Assembly: GCF_000412675.1 (NCBI RefSeq)
Contig: NC_021505.1
Coordinates: 1,916,501-1,980,500 of the forward strand
DNA length: 64,000 bases
Origin: Pseudomonas putida NBRC 14164
Lineage (GTDB): Bacteria; Pseudomonadota; Gammaproteobacteria; Pseudomonadales; Pseudomonadaceae
Reading direction: 5' to 3'
Positions 40,646 to 54,189 of this stretch are shown in pieces. The number at the start of each line of letters is the position of its first letter. Positions within the stretch are counted from its first letter, which is position 1. The notes below the pieces were generated by a model. It ran no database searches, was not told where the DNA came from, and saw nothing but the letters and a program-made list of their open reading frames with translations. The translations under genes and the position numbers were made by a program.

Positions 40646-41299
40646 ATGGAAAACTGGAACGCATTTCTCAAGCGCTACAAGCGCGAACACAACCTCAGCC
40701 AGCTGAAGCTGGCCGAACGGCTGGGCATGACTCAGGGTGGCGTGGGTCATTGGCTACGTGGCACGCGGCGGCCGACGCTGGAAACCATCAACGAAAAGCT
40801 GGAGAAACTGGGCCTGGTGTTTCTGGAGGCACAAGTCATGGTGGTAGAGCGTGACATCTTGCGCGAAGCCCCTGGGCGCTATGCGGTCGAGCAGCCGGTA
40901 TCAGCCCAAGCGCTGCTTTATGCAAGCTTCCGCTTCCCGGTTCTGACCTGGGCTGACTTGCAGGGGCCTTTACCTGAAGCGGGCAAATGCCACGAACAGA
41001 CGGATTACATGCCCGCAGGCAATGCGTTCTGGCTAGTGGTGGAAAACGACTCGATGAATGCAGCCAGTGGCAAGAGCGTGCCTGAGGGCATGCGAGTGCT
41101 GGTGGACACCGGCCTGCAGGCAGAACCCGGCAAGTTGGTGATTGCGCGGCAGCCGGGGCGGCCTGCAGTGTTGCGGCAGTTGGTCGAGGAGGGTGGCGAC
41201 AAGATGCTCAAACCGTTGAATACGCGCTATCCGACAATCCTGTGTGAAGAGGGCTGCGAGTTTCTGGGTGTGGTCGTGCGGGTGCATGGGGCCTTCTAG
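40646..41299 (+). CDS. XRE/S24-like repressor (CI/C2 type), first of a tandem pair
   Basis: A 217-residue phage-repressor-like protein. The N-terminal HTH (about residues 5-60) shows LKRYKREHNLSQLKLAERLG and TQGGVGHWLRGTRRP. The C-terminal domain resembles the S24/LexA peptidase fold, with VENDSMNAASG holding the nucleophilic Ser (residue 136). The expected catalytic Lys is not obvious; the corresponding place has RQPGRPAVLRQL. The start ATG 40646 follows TTTCCGCTC, a poor ribosome-binding site; the longer frame from 40547 overlaps the palindromic operator and is rejected. The next gene is a paralogue in tandem, 36 bp downstream. The two proteins end identically (VVVRVHGAF). Confidence 0.88.
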   Translation: MENWNAFLKRYKREHNLSQLKLAERLGMTQGGVGHWLRGTRRPTLETINEKLEKLGLVFLEAQVMVVERDILREAPGRYAVEQPVSAQALLYASFRFPVLTWADLQGPLPEAGKCHEQTDYMPAGNAFWLVVENDSMNAASGKSVPEGMRVLVDTGLQAEPGKLVIARQPGRPAVLRQLVEEGGDKMLKPLNTRYPTILCEEGCEFLGVVVRVHGAF

Positions 41300-41335
41300 A
41301 TTGCCGGGGCTGGGCAGGGCTCGATAAGGAGTATC

Positions 41336-42001
41336 GTGTCAACGATGAATATGGATAGATGGATTGCCCTCGTCCGCAAGAGGATGGAGACGTTAGGGCT
41401 CACTCAAGAGCAGCTTGCCGAGCGCGTTGGAGTGTCTCAGGGCAGCGTGGGGCATTGGGTGAACAAGCGGCGACAGCCAAAGATCGAGTCGATGAACCGC
41501 ACGTTTGTCGAGCTTGGTATTCCTCATTACAACGTCAGCCTGGAGTTGCGTATTCATGGTCTGGTTGAGGAGGTTTGCCGGGAGGAGGGCGCTGATAACA
41601 ATCTGGACCTCATGCAGTGCATCGCGTGTTTCCGCTACCCGGTGCTGGCCTGGAGCGAGCTAGGTGTTGAAGAGCGTGAGGAGCCGGGTGTGTTCGAGCA
41701 GACGGACTACCTGGCCCAGGGCAAGGCTTTCTGGCTGACGGTTGAAAATGACGCGATGAGCGCTGTCAGTGGTCGGAGCGTGCCACAGGGCATGCGGATG
41801 CTGGTCGACCCGGGCGTGGAGGCTGAGGCTGGGCGGTTGGTCATCGCTCGTCAGCCGGGCAAACCGGCGATTTTCCGCGAGTTGGCCGAGGAAGGTGGGC
41901 AGCGTTATTTGAAGGCACTGAACGGCAACTACCCGGCGCTACTATGCGAAGAAGGTTGCGAGATCCTGGGAGTAGTCGTGCGGGTGCATGGGGCCTTCTA
42001 G
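41336..42001 (+). CDS. XRE/S24-like repressor, second of the pair, lacking the catalytic Ser
   Basis: A 221-residue paralogue of the preceding protein. The HTH reads VRKRMETLGLTQEQLAERVG and SQGSVGHWVNKRRQP. The S24-like domain keeps the fold motifs (FWLTVENDAMSAVSG, GMRMLVDPG, GRLVIARQPGKPAIFREL, YPALLCEEGCEILGVVVRV), but Ala replaces the nucleophile Ser (residue 140). Self-cleavage should therefore be impossible. It may be a non-inducible repressor or act through dimer exchange with its neighbour. The start is uncertain: GTG 41336 has AAGGAG only four bases upstream; ATG 41345 or 41351 are alternatives. REPs follow. Confidence 0.86.
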   Translation: MSTMNMDRWIALVRKRMETLGLTQEQLAERVGVSQGSVGHWVNKRRQPKIESMNRTFVELGIPHYNVSLELRIHGLVEEVCREEGADNNLDLMQCIACFRYPVLAWSELGVEEREEPGVFEQTDYLAQGKAFWLTVENDAMSAVSGRSVPQGMRMLVDPGVEAEAGRLVIARQPGKPAIFRELAEEGGQRYLKALNGNYPALLCEEGCEILGVVVRVHGAF

Positions 42002-42008
42002 ATTGCCG

Positions 42009-42289
42009 GGGCTGCTGTGCAGCCCATCGCCGGCAAGCCGGGCTCCCACAAGTACGGTGCCGACCTCAAGCATTGCGCTGGCCCTGTGGGAGCGGGTTCA
42101 CCCGCGAAGAATGCAACGCGGTGTATGGCACCGGCTTTGCCGGTGTTCGCGGCTAAAGCCGCTCCCACAGGTACAGCGTTGCGCTGAAGTTGGCGCATCA
42201 CTTGTGGGAGCGGGCGCGCCCGCGAAGAATCCAACGCGGTGTATAGCACCGGCTTTGCCGGTGTTCGCGGGCATGCCCGCTCCCACAGT
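42009..42289. repeat. Cluster of REP elements
   Basis: At least four REP units in alternating orientation. They include GCCCATCGCCGGCAAGCC, CTGTGGGAGCGGGTTCACCC, CGCGGCTAAAGCCGCTCCC, CTTGTGGGAGCGGGCGCG and GCGGGCATGCCCGCTCCC. The cluster fills the space between the convergent repressor and liuD genes and probably acts in both directions as a 3' boundary. Confidence 0.9.
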
Positions 42290-42337
42290 GATCGCGCAAA
42301 CCTTCACAATCTGAGCAAGGCAGTTGCCCCGCTTTCC

Positions 42338-44286
<1,949 letters not shown>

Positions 44287-44290
<4 letters not shown>

Positions 44291-45102
44291 GGGCGCGGTT
44301 CCTTCTTGTCATCGGTTTGCCAGGCGGGGCGGCGTTTTTCCAGGAAAGCGCGCAGGCCCTCCTGGCCTTCGGCACTGACGCGGATGCGGGCGATGGTGTT
44401 CTCGCAGTAGCGGCGCAGGGCCGGGCTGAGTTCGCCGTCGTCCACTTCGCGCAGCAAGTCCTTGGTGGCGCGCAACGCTTGCGGGCTGTTCTGCAGCAGG
44501 TTGTTCACCCACGCTTCGACCTGGGCGTCCAGCTCACTGGCCGGGTACACCTCGGCCAGCAGCCCCAGCTCGCGGGCCCGTATGCCGCTGAAACGCTCGG
44601 CAGTGAGGGCATAGCGGCGCGCGGAGCGTTCACCAATCGCCTTGACCACGAAGGGGCTGATGACTGCCGGGGCCAAGCCAATGCGGACTTCCGACAGGCA
44701 CAACTGGGCGTCTTCGGCGCCGATGGCCATGTCACAGCAGCTGATCAGGCCCAGCGCGCCGCCAAAGGCTGCACCTTGCACCACGGCCAGGGTTGGCGTC
44801 TTGAGGCGGTGCAGGGCGTACATCAGCTCGCCCAGTTCGTGGGCATCATCCAGGTTGGTGTTGAAGTCCAGCTGCGCCGACTGCTGCATCCAGGCCAGGT
44901 CGGCGCCGGCGCTGAAGTGCCTGCCACGGCCGCGCAGCAGCACAAAACGCAGGCTGGCGTCTTCGGCCAGGCGGTCGATGGCCACGATCAGCTCGCGGAT
45001 CATCTGCGCGTTGAAGGCGTTGTTCTTGTCCTCGCGGCTCAGCCACAAGGTGGCGAAGCCGCGTGGGTCACGGATCACTTCAAGGGTGCTGAAATCGCTC
45101 AT
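44287..45102 (-). CDS. liuC: Methylglutaconyl-CoA hydratase
   Basis: A 271-residue enoyl-CoA hydratase/isomerase-family enzyme that hydrates 3-methylglutaconyl-CoA to HMG-CoA. The oxyanion-hole motif RGRGRHFSAGADLAWMQQ and the second glycine-rich stretch VQGAAFGGALGLISCCDMA are visible, followed by SEVRIGLAPAVISPFVV. It lies between the two carboxylase genes, with its start three bases after liuB and its end overlapping liuD, which fixes the function by context. Confidence 0.94.
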
Positions 45103-45105
45103 GGG

Positions 45106-46713
<1,608 letters not shown>

Positions 46714-46732
46714 GTGCGCCCGTCCTTTATGT

Positions 46733-47896
46733 TCAGCGGGTTTCGTTGAACAGTTCGCGGCCAATCAGCATCCGGCGGATTTCGCTGGTGCCGGCACCGA
46801 TTTCGTACAGCTTGGCATCGCGCAGCAGGCGGCCCGCCGGGAATTCGTTGATGTAGCCGTTGCCGCCGAGAATCTGGATCGCCTCCAGGGCCATTTGTGT
46901 GGCGCGTTCGGCGGTGTAGAGGATGACCCCTGCGGCGTCCTTGCGGGTGGTCTCGCCACGGTCGCAGGCCTGGGCCACGGCATAGAGGTAGGCGCGGCTG
47001 GCGTTCAGTTGGGTGTACATGTCGGCGATCTTGCCCTGGATCAGCTGGAACTCGCCGATGCTCTGGCCGAACTGCTTGCGGTCATGGATGTAGGGCACCA
47101 CCAGGTCCATACAGCTTTGCATGATGCCGGTCGGGCCGCCGGACAGCACCACGCGCTCGTAGTCCAGGCCGCTCATCAGCACGCGTACGCCGCCGTTGAG
47201 CTGGCCGAGTATGTTTTCTGCCGGCACTTCCACGTCATCGAAGAACAGCTCGCAGGTGTTGGACCCGCGCATGCCCAGCTTGTCGAACTTGTTGCTGCGG
47301 CTGAAACCTTTCCAGTCACGCTCGACGATGAACGCGGTAATGCCGTGCGCGCCCTGGTCCAGGTCGGTCTTGGCGTAGATCACGTAGGTGTTGGCGTCGG
47401 GGCCATTGGTGATCCAGGTCTTGCTGCCGTTGAGCACGTAGTGATCGCCGCGCTTTTCGGCGCGCAGTTTCATCGATACCACGTCGGAGCCGGCGTTGGG
47501 CTCGCTCATGGCCAGCGCACCGATGTGCTCGCCGCTGATCAGCTTGGGCAGGTACTTGAGCTTCTGTTCATGGGTGCCGTTGCGGTTGATCTGGTTGACG
47601 CACAGGTTGGAATGGGCGCCGTAGGACAGTGCCACCGAGGCCGAGGCACGGCTGATTTCTTCCATCGACACCACGTGGGCCAGGTAGCCAAGGCCGGCGC
47701 CGCCATACTCTTCCGACACCGTGATGCCCAGCAGGCCCATGTCGCCGAACTTGCGCCACATGTCGGCGGGGAACAGGTTGTCGTGGTCGATCTGCGCGGC
47801 CCGCGGGGCCAGTTCGGCGGCAACGAAGGTGCGCACCTGGTCGCGGAGCATGTCGATGGTTTCGCCCAGGGCGAAGTTCAGGGAGGGGTAATGCAT
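46733..47896 (-). CDS. liuA: Isovaleryl-CoA dehydrogenase
   Basis: A 387-residue flavin acyl-CoA dehydrogenase that starts the pathway by oxidising isovaleryl-CoA to 3-methylcrotonyl-CoA. Family marks are [33 protein letters not shown] and, near the C-terminus, [20 protein letters not shown]. The predicted ATG 47896 ([12 protein letters not shown]) has AAGGTG upstream; the longer frame to 48046 would cross the REP pair and is rejected. It is the first gene of the liuABCD operon and lies downstream of two LiuR-type palindromes. Confidence 0.95.
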   Translation of the reverse strand: MHYPSLNFALGETIDMLRDQVRTFVAAELAPRAAQIDHDNLFPADMWRKFGDMGLLGITVSEEYGGAGLGYLAHVVSMEEISRASASVALSYGAHSNLCVNQINRNGTHEQKLKYLPKLISGEHIGALAMSEPNAGSDVVSMKLRAEKRGDHYVLNGSKTWITNGPDANTYVIYAKTDLDQGAHGITAFIVERDWKGFSRSNKFDKLGMRGSNTCELFFDDVEVPAENILGQLNGGVRVLMSGLDYERVVLSGGPTGIMQSCMDLVVPYIHDRKQFGQSIGEFQLIQGKIADMYTQLNASRAYLYAVAQACDRGETTRKDAAGVILYTAERATQMALEAIQILGGNGYINEFPAGRLLRDAKLYEIGAGTSEIRRMLIGRELFNETR

Positions 47897-47952
47897 GCTG
47901 GGGCACCTTCTTGTTCTTGAAATGGGGTTACATCGTAGTTTGGGGATCCAAC

Positions 47953-48055
47953 CCGACCCCTGTGGGAGCGGGCATGCCCGCGAATACGTCAGCAGGGTCA
48001 CCGTCATTGCCTGATCCGTCGCATTCGCGGGCATGCCCGCTCCCACAGGGGTCGG
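47953..48055. repeat. Inverted REP pair in the liuA leader
   Basis: CCGACCCCTGTGGGAGCGGG and its mirror near 48035-48055, with the cores GGGCATGCCCGCGAATAC and CGCATTCGCGGGCATGCCC. The pair lies between liuA and the palindromes, so it would be transcribed in the liuA 5' UTR. Confidence 0.85.
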
Positions 48056-48087
48056 CGTGGCGCCTCGAGTGGATGTCGTTCATCACC

Positions 48088-48153
48088 TTTACGTTAACGT
48101 AAACCTGCGAGAGATCACTGTCAATCCACTCATCACCTTTACGTAAACGTAAA
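48088..48153. promoter_or_regulatory. Two LiuR-type operator palindromes, 50 bp apart
   Basis: TTTACGTTAACGTAAA at 48088-48103 is a perfect palindrome. TTTACGTAAACGTAAA at 48138-48153 is nearly so. Both lie in the repeat CATCACC...CTGCG. MerR-family LiuR regulators of leucine catabolism use sites of this TTTACGT..ACGTAAA kind. The sites lie between liuA and the divergent acyl-CoA synthetase gene, so both may be regulated. No liuR gene is in the window. Confidence 0.8.
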
Positions 48154-48216
48154 TCTGCGCCAGAGTATTCCCGCTTGCTTCAGTCGTGCCCAGAACAACC
48201 ACAAGAAGGGACACCC

Positions 48217-49899
<1,683 letters not shown>

Positions 49900-50098
49900 T
49901 GCACAGAGTTATCCGGCCTCTTCGCGGGTGAACCCACGATGAGGCCAGGCCATGCCAGCATCAGATTCCGGATCTATTACTTTGGCTCGATATTGAGGTC
50001 ACTGCATGCCAGGAAGACTTGCGTTTCTCAGCTTTGCGCGCCGCTCGTCATAGTCAAAGCCAGAGGTCCCTCTATGACAAGCGCACTCACCTTTTACG

Positions 50099-50959
50099 TC
50101 ATACGGAAAAGTGTGAATGACGGCCACTGAGAAATTTTTCAGCTTCTCTTATTTTCCATTGTGCCATTAACAGTCTGAGATCCCATTCATACCCACCACT
50201 GTACTTACCGCTAAGATTTTCAGTGAACGGAGCGTAGGCATTTATCAAGCTTCTATCGAGGTCACTTAGGTAGGTACTTTGCGCGATGTTTAAAATACCA
50301 TCATCAGCATAATGTCGCGCCTGGCCTTTTAATATATCCTTCATGTGGTCTGTATACGCCCGGGTAGCAGCCGTGCTGAGCCGTTCCTGGACGCGGAAGT
50401 TTTTATCGGCGGCGCGATGAAGGACGCCAACTCCCAGATGCTGGTTTACGCGCTTGAATAGATCCTCTTCATGCTCTAAGAGATCCAGAGCGAGATTAAC
50501 TCCCTGCGCCTGCGCCTGCTCATGCGTCTCCTGCGCCTGCTTTATCATCCGTTCGAGGCGCAATTCATTTCTGCGGGATTTTACTTCACGCGATGACTGG
50601 CCTATGCCAAATTGCCCTCTCGCGGTGACCGCAGAACGAGGGGTGTTCCCAGTCCGTCCAATGGGCACTCCGGCTGTGCCCTGGGGGTCGCCGTAGTTAA
50701 CAGGGTCGCCTTTACAATAGGCATACGCGTTCAGTCCACCGACCCCAAACGGGCTAAGGCTATCGGCGCTGGAGAATCGCATTAACCCGGGAAAGAATGC
50801 CCGATAGCCCTGGCCTAAGTGGTAGCAATTGGCGTAAATATCAAACGGAACACCATTGAAACCAGTGGCGATGGCCGCGTCGCCGATCGCCCCACTGTGG
50901 CCATAGGGGGTAAAGCATACAGGCTGAGGGCTTTGAGTGTGTGGCGTTGATGGGGCCAT
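50099..50959 (-). CDS. Orphan RHS-core protein with variable C-terminus
   Basis: A 286-residue protein with the end of an RHS repeat-associated core domain and nothing of the long upstream repeats. Residues about 30-95 read FNGVPFDIYANCYHLGQGYR, RFSSADSLSPFGVGGLNAYA then YCKGDPVNYGDPQG, the standard core end of RHS/TccC-type proteins. The C-terminal 185 residues are charged and helical (MIKQAQETHEQAQAQG, then KYSGGYEWDLRLLMAQWK) and I do not recognise them. An AAGGAG eight bases before ATG 50959 shows the short protein is the real gene, not a broken one. Orphan short RHS-core genes are common in Pseudomonas. No immunity gene is recognised downstream. Confidence 0.82.
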   Translation of the reverse strand: MAPSTPHTQSPQPVCFTPYGHSGAIGDAAIATGFNGVPFDIYANCYHLGQGYRAFFPGLMRFSSADSLSPFGVGGLNAYAYCKGDPVNYGDPQGTAGVPIGRTGNTPRSAVTARGQFGIGQSSREVKSRRNELRLERMIKQAQETHEQAQAQGVNLALDLLEHEEDLFKRVNQHLGVGVLHRAADKNFRVQERLSTAATRAYTDHMKDILKGQARHYADDGILNIAQSTYLSDLDRSLINAYAPFTENLSGKYSGGYEWDLRLLMAQWKIREAEKFLSGRHSHFSV

Positions 50960-51374
50960 TCATAACTCCTTTGCTTCGCGCAGTTCTCGGCTTGCTTCTT
51001 GAAAGTGCTGTGATTTCGCCTCGGTCTATGTACGGCCAAGCCAAGCCGCTTTTAGTAGGGTAATCACGGAGAGCATGCTCTAAGGTAAACACCTGTGCTA
51101 CTGGCAGAAATGTCAGTTGTATTGAACTCTGTGTAAATCCTAGCTAATGGATTTAACAGCTGTCGCGATTCAGTGATCCAGTAACGGTAATTCGTAGCGG
51201 CGAGCACAGTTAAATCGCGTCAAAATGGATGATGTGCTGGGCTGTCCGGCCCCTATTTCGCGCAGGCAAGGCCAGCTTCCACGAGAAGACAGTTGCTCCT
51301 ACAGGGCCCGCGCCGACCTACGATACGGCGCAGTACTTGTGGGCGCGTGCAAGCCCGCGAAAGGGCCGAAATGG
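50960..51374. other. Intergenic region with REP-like sequence
   Basis: The 415 bp between the RHS gene and the next small gene show no convincing ORF. A REP-like stretch is at about 51296-51371 (GCTCCTACAGGGCCCGCG, GTGCAAGCCCGCGAAAGGGC). The part next to the RHS gene must hold its promoter; no clear elements were found. Confidence 0.5.
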
Positions 51375-51611
51375 TCAACGCCCATCCAGCGCCTTGTACA
51401 GTTCGTCGGCAATCTCGGCAACGCTCAGGTAATCACGCCGCAAACGAACGCTGTAACGCGCCTCCAGGCGCATCAACGCAAATTCGCATTTGTCCCTGTC
51501 CAGATGTGCCAACAAGGTACCTGGCCCCGAGTCGACCACACCTGCATCCTGAAGCATATCGACCACTTGTCGCTCGTATTCCTCACGCTGCCGGCGGGTT
51601 GCGGTATCCAC
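51375..51611 (-). CDS. Small hypothetical protein
   Basis: A 78-residue charged, helical protein (REEYERQVVDMLQDAGVVD, YSVRLRRDYLSVAEIADEL). The start would be GTG 51611, with AGGAG 12 bases upstream, which is somewhat far. The sequence has a sensible amphipathic pattern and GC bias, so it is likely real, but I do not recognise the family. Confidence 0.5.
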   Translation of the reverse strand: MDTATRRQREEYERQVVDMLQDAGVVDSGPGTLLAHLDRDKCEFALMRLEARYSVRLRRDYLSVAEIADELYKALDGR

Positions 51612-51709
51612 GATGAAGGAGGCTCCTGGCTTGATATCTGGAGCCCCAATCTTCAGCGCAACCCATCGGCACCGCTACTGGCAAAAATATCAGGTGGCGT
51701 GGTCTACCC

Positions 51710-51871
51710 TTAAGCCTTCACCGGTGGCTCCTGGGTCGGCGGGTCGCCCACCGTTGGCGGCATGGTTGGCTTGATCGGCAGCTCGTCCGGGTCTTCTTCC
51801 GGCACGGGCGGCGGCAAGCTGGGGTCGTCGATATTTGGATCGGGGGTTTCCGGTGGAATGGGAATGTTCAT
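51710..51871 (-). CDS. Small Pro/Asp-rich hypothetical protein
   Basis: A 53-residue acidic proline-rich protein, starting MNIPIPPETPDPNIDDPSL and ending QEPPVKA, with about one third Pro. The start ATG 51871 follows GGTCAGGCC, without a strong ribosome-binding site. It is disordered in character and has no signal peptide. Similar short Pro-rich frames are common in Pseudomonas annotations; function unknown. It is divergent from glgE. Confidence 0.5.
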   Translation of the reverse strand: MNIPIPPETPDPNIDDPSLPPPVPEEDPDELPIKPTMPPTVGDPPTQEPPVKA

Positions 51872-52010
51872 GGCCTGACCTCGCGTGGGTGGGTGAAGAG
51901 GTGCTGTAGGCTCTGACCGCTGGCAGCTGCCGTTCGCTCAATTATTTTGAACCCCCCGCCTGTGCCCGGCTCTGAACCCTTACCGCCACCAGCCTGAGGG
52001 AGCAAGGTCG

Positions 52011-54029
52011 ATGTCACGAAACGAGCCCTTTGAAAGCGTGCCCACGGCGAACGATCACCCGGACCAGGCCATCAGCCTGTCCCAGGCGCTGCTGGCGCCG
52101 CGTATCGTGATCGAAGACACCGAACCCGCGCTCGAAGCCGGCACCTTCGCCGCCAAAGCCATCAGCGGCCAGCCAGTGGCGGTCAGCAGCAAGGTCTATA
52201 GCGATGGCCACGACCGCCTGGCGGTGATGCTCAACTGGCGCCAGGCCAACAGCCGGCGCTGGCATTGCGTGCCGATGCAATCGGCGGGCAACGACTTGTG
52301 GCTGGCCGAGTTCACCCCCACCGAACTTGGCCCGCACCTTTTCAGCATCGAGGCCTGGGTCGACCCGTTCGCCACCTATAGCCATGACCTGGAGAAAAAG
52401 TACAACGCCGGTGTCGAGGTAAAACTGGAACTGGAAGAGGGCCGCTTGATGCTGGGCAAAGGCACCGAGCTGTGCAGCGGTGCCTTGCGCGATGAGCTCG
52501 AAGCGCTACAGCAGCGCCTGGCGGAGCTGGATACCGACGGGCAGGTGGCACTGTTGCTGGGCCCGGACGTTGCGCACCTGATTAGCGAAGCGGGGCACCG
52601 CAGTTACCTGGCCCGCAGCCGCGAGTTGCCCGTCGATGTCGACCGCCCGGCCGCGCAGTTCGCCAGTTGGTATGAGCTGTTCCCGCGCTCGATCACCGAT
52701 GACCCGCAGCGCCACGGCACCTTCAATGACGTGCACCAGCGCCTGCCCATGATCCGTGACATGGGCTTCGATGTGCTGTATTTCCCGCCCATCCACCCCA
52801 TCGGCACGCAGCACCGCAAGGGCCGCAACAACGCCCTCAAGGCCGAGCCCGGCGACCCTGGTAGCCCGTACGCTATCGGCAGTGCCGAAGGCGGCCATGA
52901 CGCCATCCATCCCCAGCTGGGCACGCGGGAAGACTTTCGTCGACTGGTTGCCGCCGCCGCTGAGCATGGCCTTGAAATCGCCCTGGATTTCGCTATCCAG
53001 TGCTCGCAGGACCACCCATGGCTCAAAGAGCACCCCGGCTGGTTCAGCTGGCGCCCTGACGGCACCATTCGCTACGCCGAGAACCCGCCGAAAAAGTACC
53101 AGGACATCGTCAACGTCGATTTCTACGCCCCGGACGCCGTCCCTTCGCTGTGGCTGGCGCTGCGCGACGTGGTGCTCGGCTGGGTAGAGGAGGGCGTGAA
53201 GACCTTCCGCGTCGACAACCCGCACACCAAGCCACTGCCGTTCTGGCAATGGATGATCGCCGATGTGCGCGCCCGCTACCCGGATGTGATCTTCCTTGCC
53301 GAGGCATTCACCAAGCCCGCGATGATGGCGCGCCTGGGCAAGGTCGGCTACGCGCAAAGCTATACCTACTTCACCTGGCGGAACACCAAGCAGGAACTGC
53401 GCGAATTCTACGAGCAGCTCAACCAGCCGCCGTGGAGCCAGTGCTACCGGCCGAACTTCTTCGTCAACACGCCAGATATCAACCCGTTCTTCCTGCACAC
53501 CTCCGGTCGCGCCGGCTTCCTCATCCGCGCCGCGCTGGCCACCATGGGTTCGGGCCTGTGGGGCATGTACTCCGGCTTCGAGCTATGCGAAAGCGCGCCG
53601 TTGCCAGGCAAGGAGGAATATCTGGATTCGGAGAAATACCAGATCCGCCCGCGCGATTTCACCCAGCCGGGCAACATCATTGCCGAGATCGCCCAGCTCA
53701 ACCGCATTCGCCGGCAGAACCGTGCCTTGCAAACTCACTTGGGCGTGGCGTTTTTCAACTGCTGGAACGACAACATCCTGTACTTCGCCAAGCGCACTCC
53801 AGAGCGTGACAACTACATCCTGGTGGCGATCAGCCTCGACCCGCACAACGCCCAGGAGGCGCATTTCGAGCTGCCCCTGTGGGAGTTGGGGCTTGATGAC
53901 AACGCCGAAACCCATGGTGAAGACCTGATGAACGGCCACCGCTGGACCTGGCATGGCAAGACCCAGTGGATGCGTATCGAGCCCTGGCATCAGCCATTCG
54001 GGATCTGGCGCATCGAAAAAGCCCGTTAA
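52011..54029 (+). CDS. glgE: Alpha-1,4-glucan:maltose-1-phosphate maltosyltransferase
   Basis: GlgE adds maltosyl units from maltose-1-phosphate to alpha-1,4-glucan. The 672-residue GH13 enzyme has an N-terminal domain with the PRIVIEDTEPALEAGTFAAK start and YELFPRSITDDPQRHGTFND; the catalytic barrel shows FDVLYFPPIHPIGTQHRKGR, KTFRVDNPHTKPLPFW with the nucleophile Asp, and VIFLAEAFTKPAMMARLGK with the acid/base Glu. The start ATG 52011 follows GGGAGCAAGG. treS-maltokinase and glgB follow in the same direction, so maltose-1-phosphate made from trehalose is turned into branched glucan. Confidence 0.95.
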   Translation: MSRNEPFESVPTANDHPDQAISLSQALLAPRIVIEDTEPALEAGTFAAKAISGQPVAVSSKVYSDGHDRLAVMLNWRQANSRRWHCVPMQSAGNDLWLAEFTPTELGPHLFSIEAWVDPFATYSHDLEKKYNAGVEVKLELEEGRLMLGKGTELCSGALRDELEALQQRLAELDTDGQVALLLGPDVAHLISEAGHRSYLARSRELPVDVDRPAAQFASWYELFPRSITDDPQRHGTFNDVHQRLPMIRDMGFDVLYFPPIHPIGTQHRKGRNNALKAEPGDPGSPYAIGSAEGGHDAIHPQLGTREDFRRLVAAAAEHGLEIALDFAIQCSQDHPWLKEHPGWFSWRPDGTIRYAENPPKKYQDIVNVDFYAPDAVPSLWLALRDVVLGWVEEGVKTFRVDNPHTKPLPFWQWMIADVRARYPDVIFLAEAFTKPAMMARLGKVGYAQSYTYFTWRNTKQELREFYEQLNQPPWSQCYRPNFFVNTPDINPFFLHTSGRAGFLIRAALATMGSGLWGMYSGFELCESAPLPGKEEYLDSEKYQIRPRDFTQPGNIIAEIAQLNRIRRQNRALQTHLGVAFFNCWNDNILYFAKRTPERDNYILVAISLDPHNAQEAHFELPLWELGLDDNAETHGEDLMNGHRWTWHGKTQWMRIEPWHQPFGIWRIEKAR

Positions 54030-54047
54030 CAAGGCTCAGACTGTGCA

Positions 54048-54136
54048 CCTGTAGGAGCGGGTTTACCCGCGAACACCGGCGCCGCCGGTGCCAAACACCG
54101 CGGTGTCTGATTCGCGGGCATGCCCGCTCCCACAGG
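54048..54136. repeat. Inverted REP pair between glgE and treS
   Basis: CCTGTAGGAGCGGGTTTACC and GCGGGCATGCCCGCTCCC around the inner palindrome CACCGGCGCCGCCGGTG. It lies in the intercistronic space of an otherwise continuous operon and may modulate mRNA stability. Confidence 0.85.
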
Positions 54137-54189
54137 TATGGGGTAATCAGTTGCTTGCAGAGCAACCTGGAAACTGAAAGGAGTCATCC

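Noticed and set aside
42009..42289. Array of short repeats that could look like a CRISPR
   Set aside because: The units alternate in orientation, vary in spacing and match the Pseudomonas REP core; there are no equal-length spacers and no cas genes.
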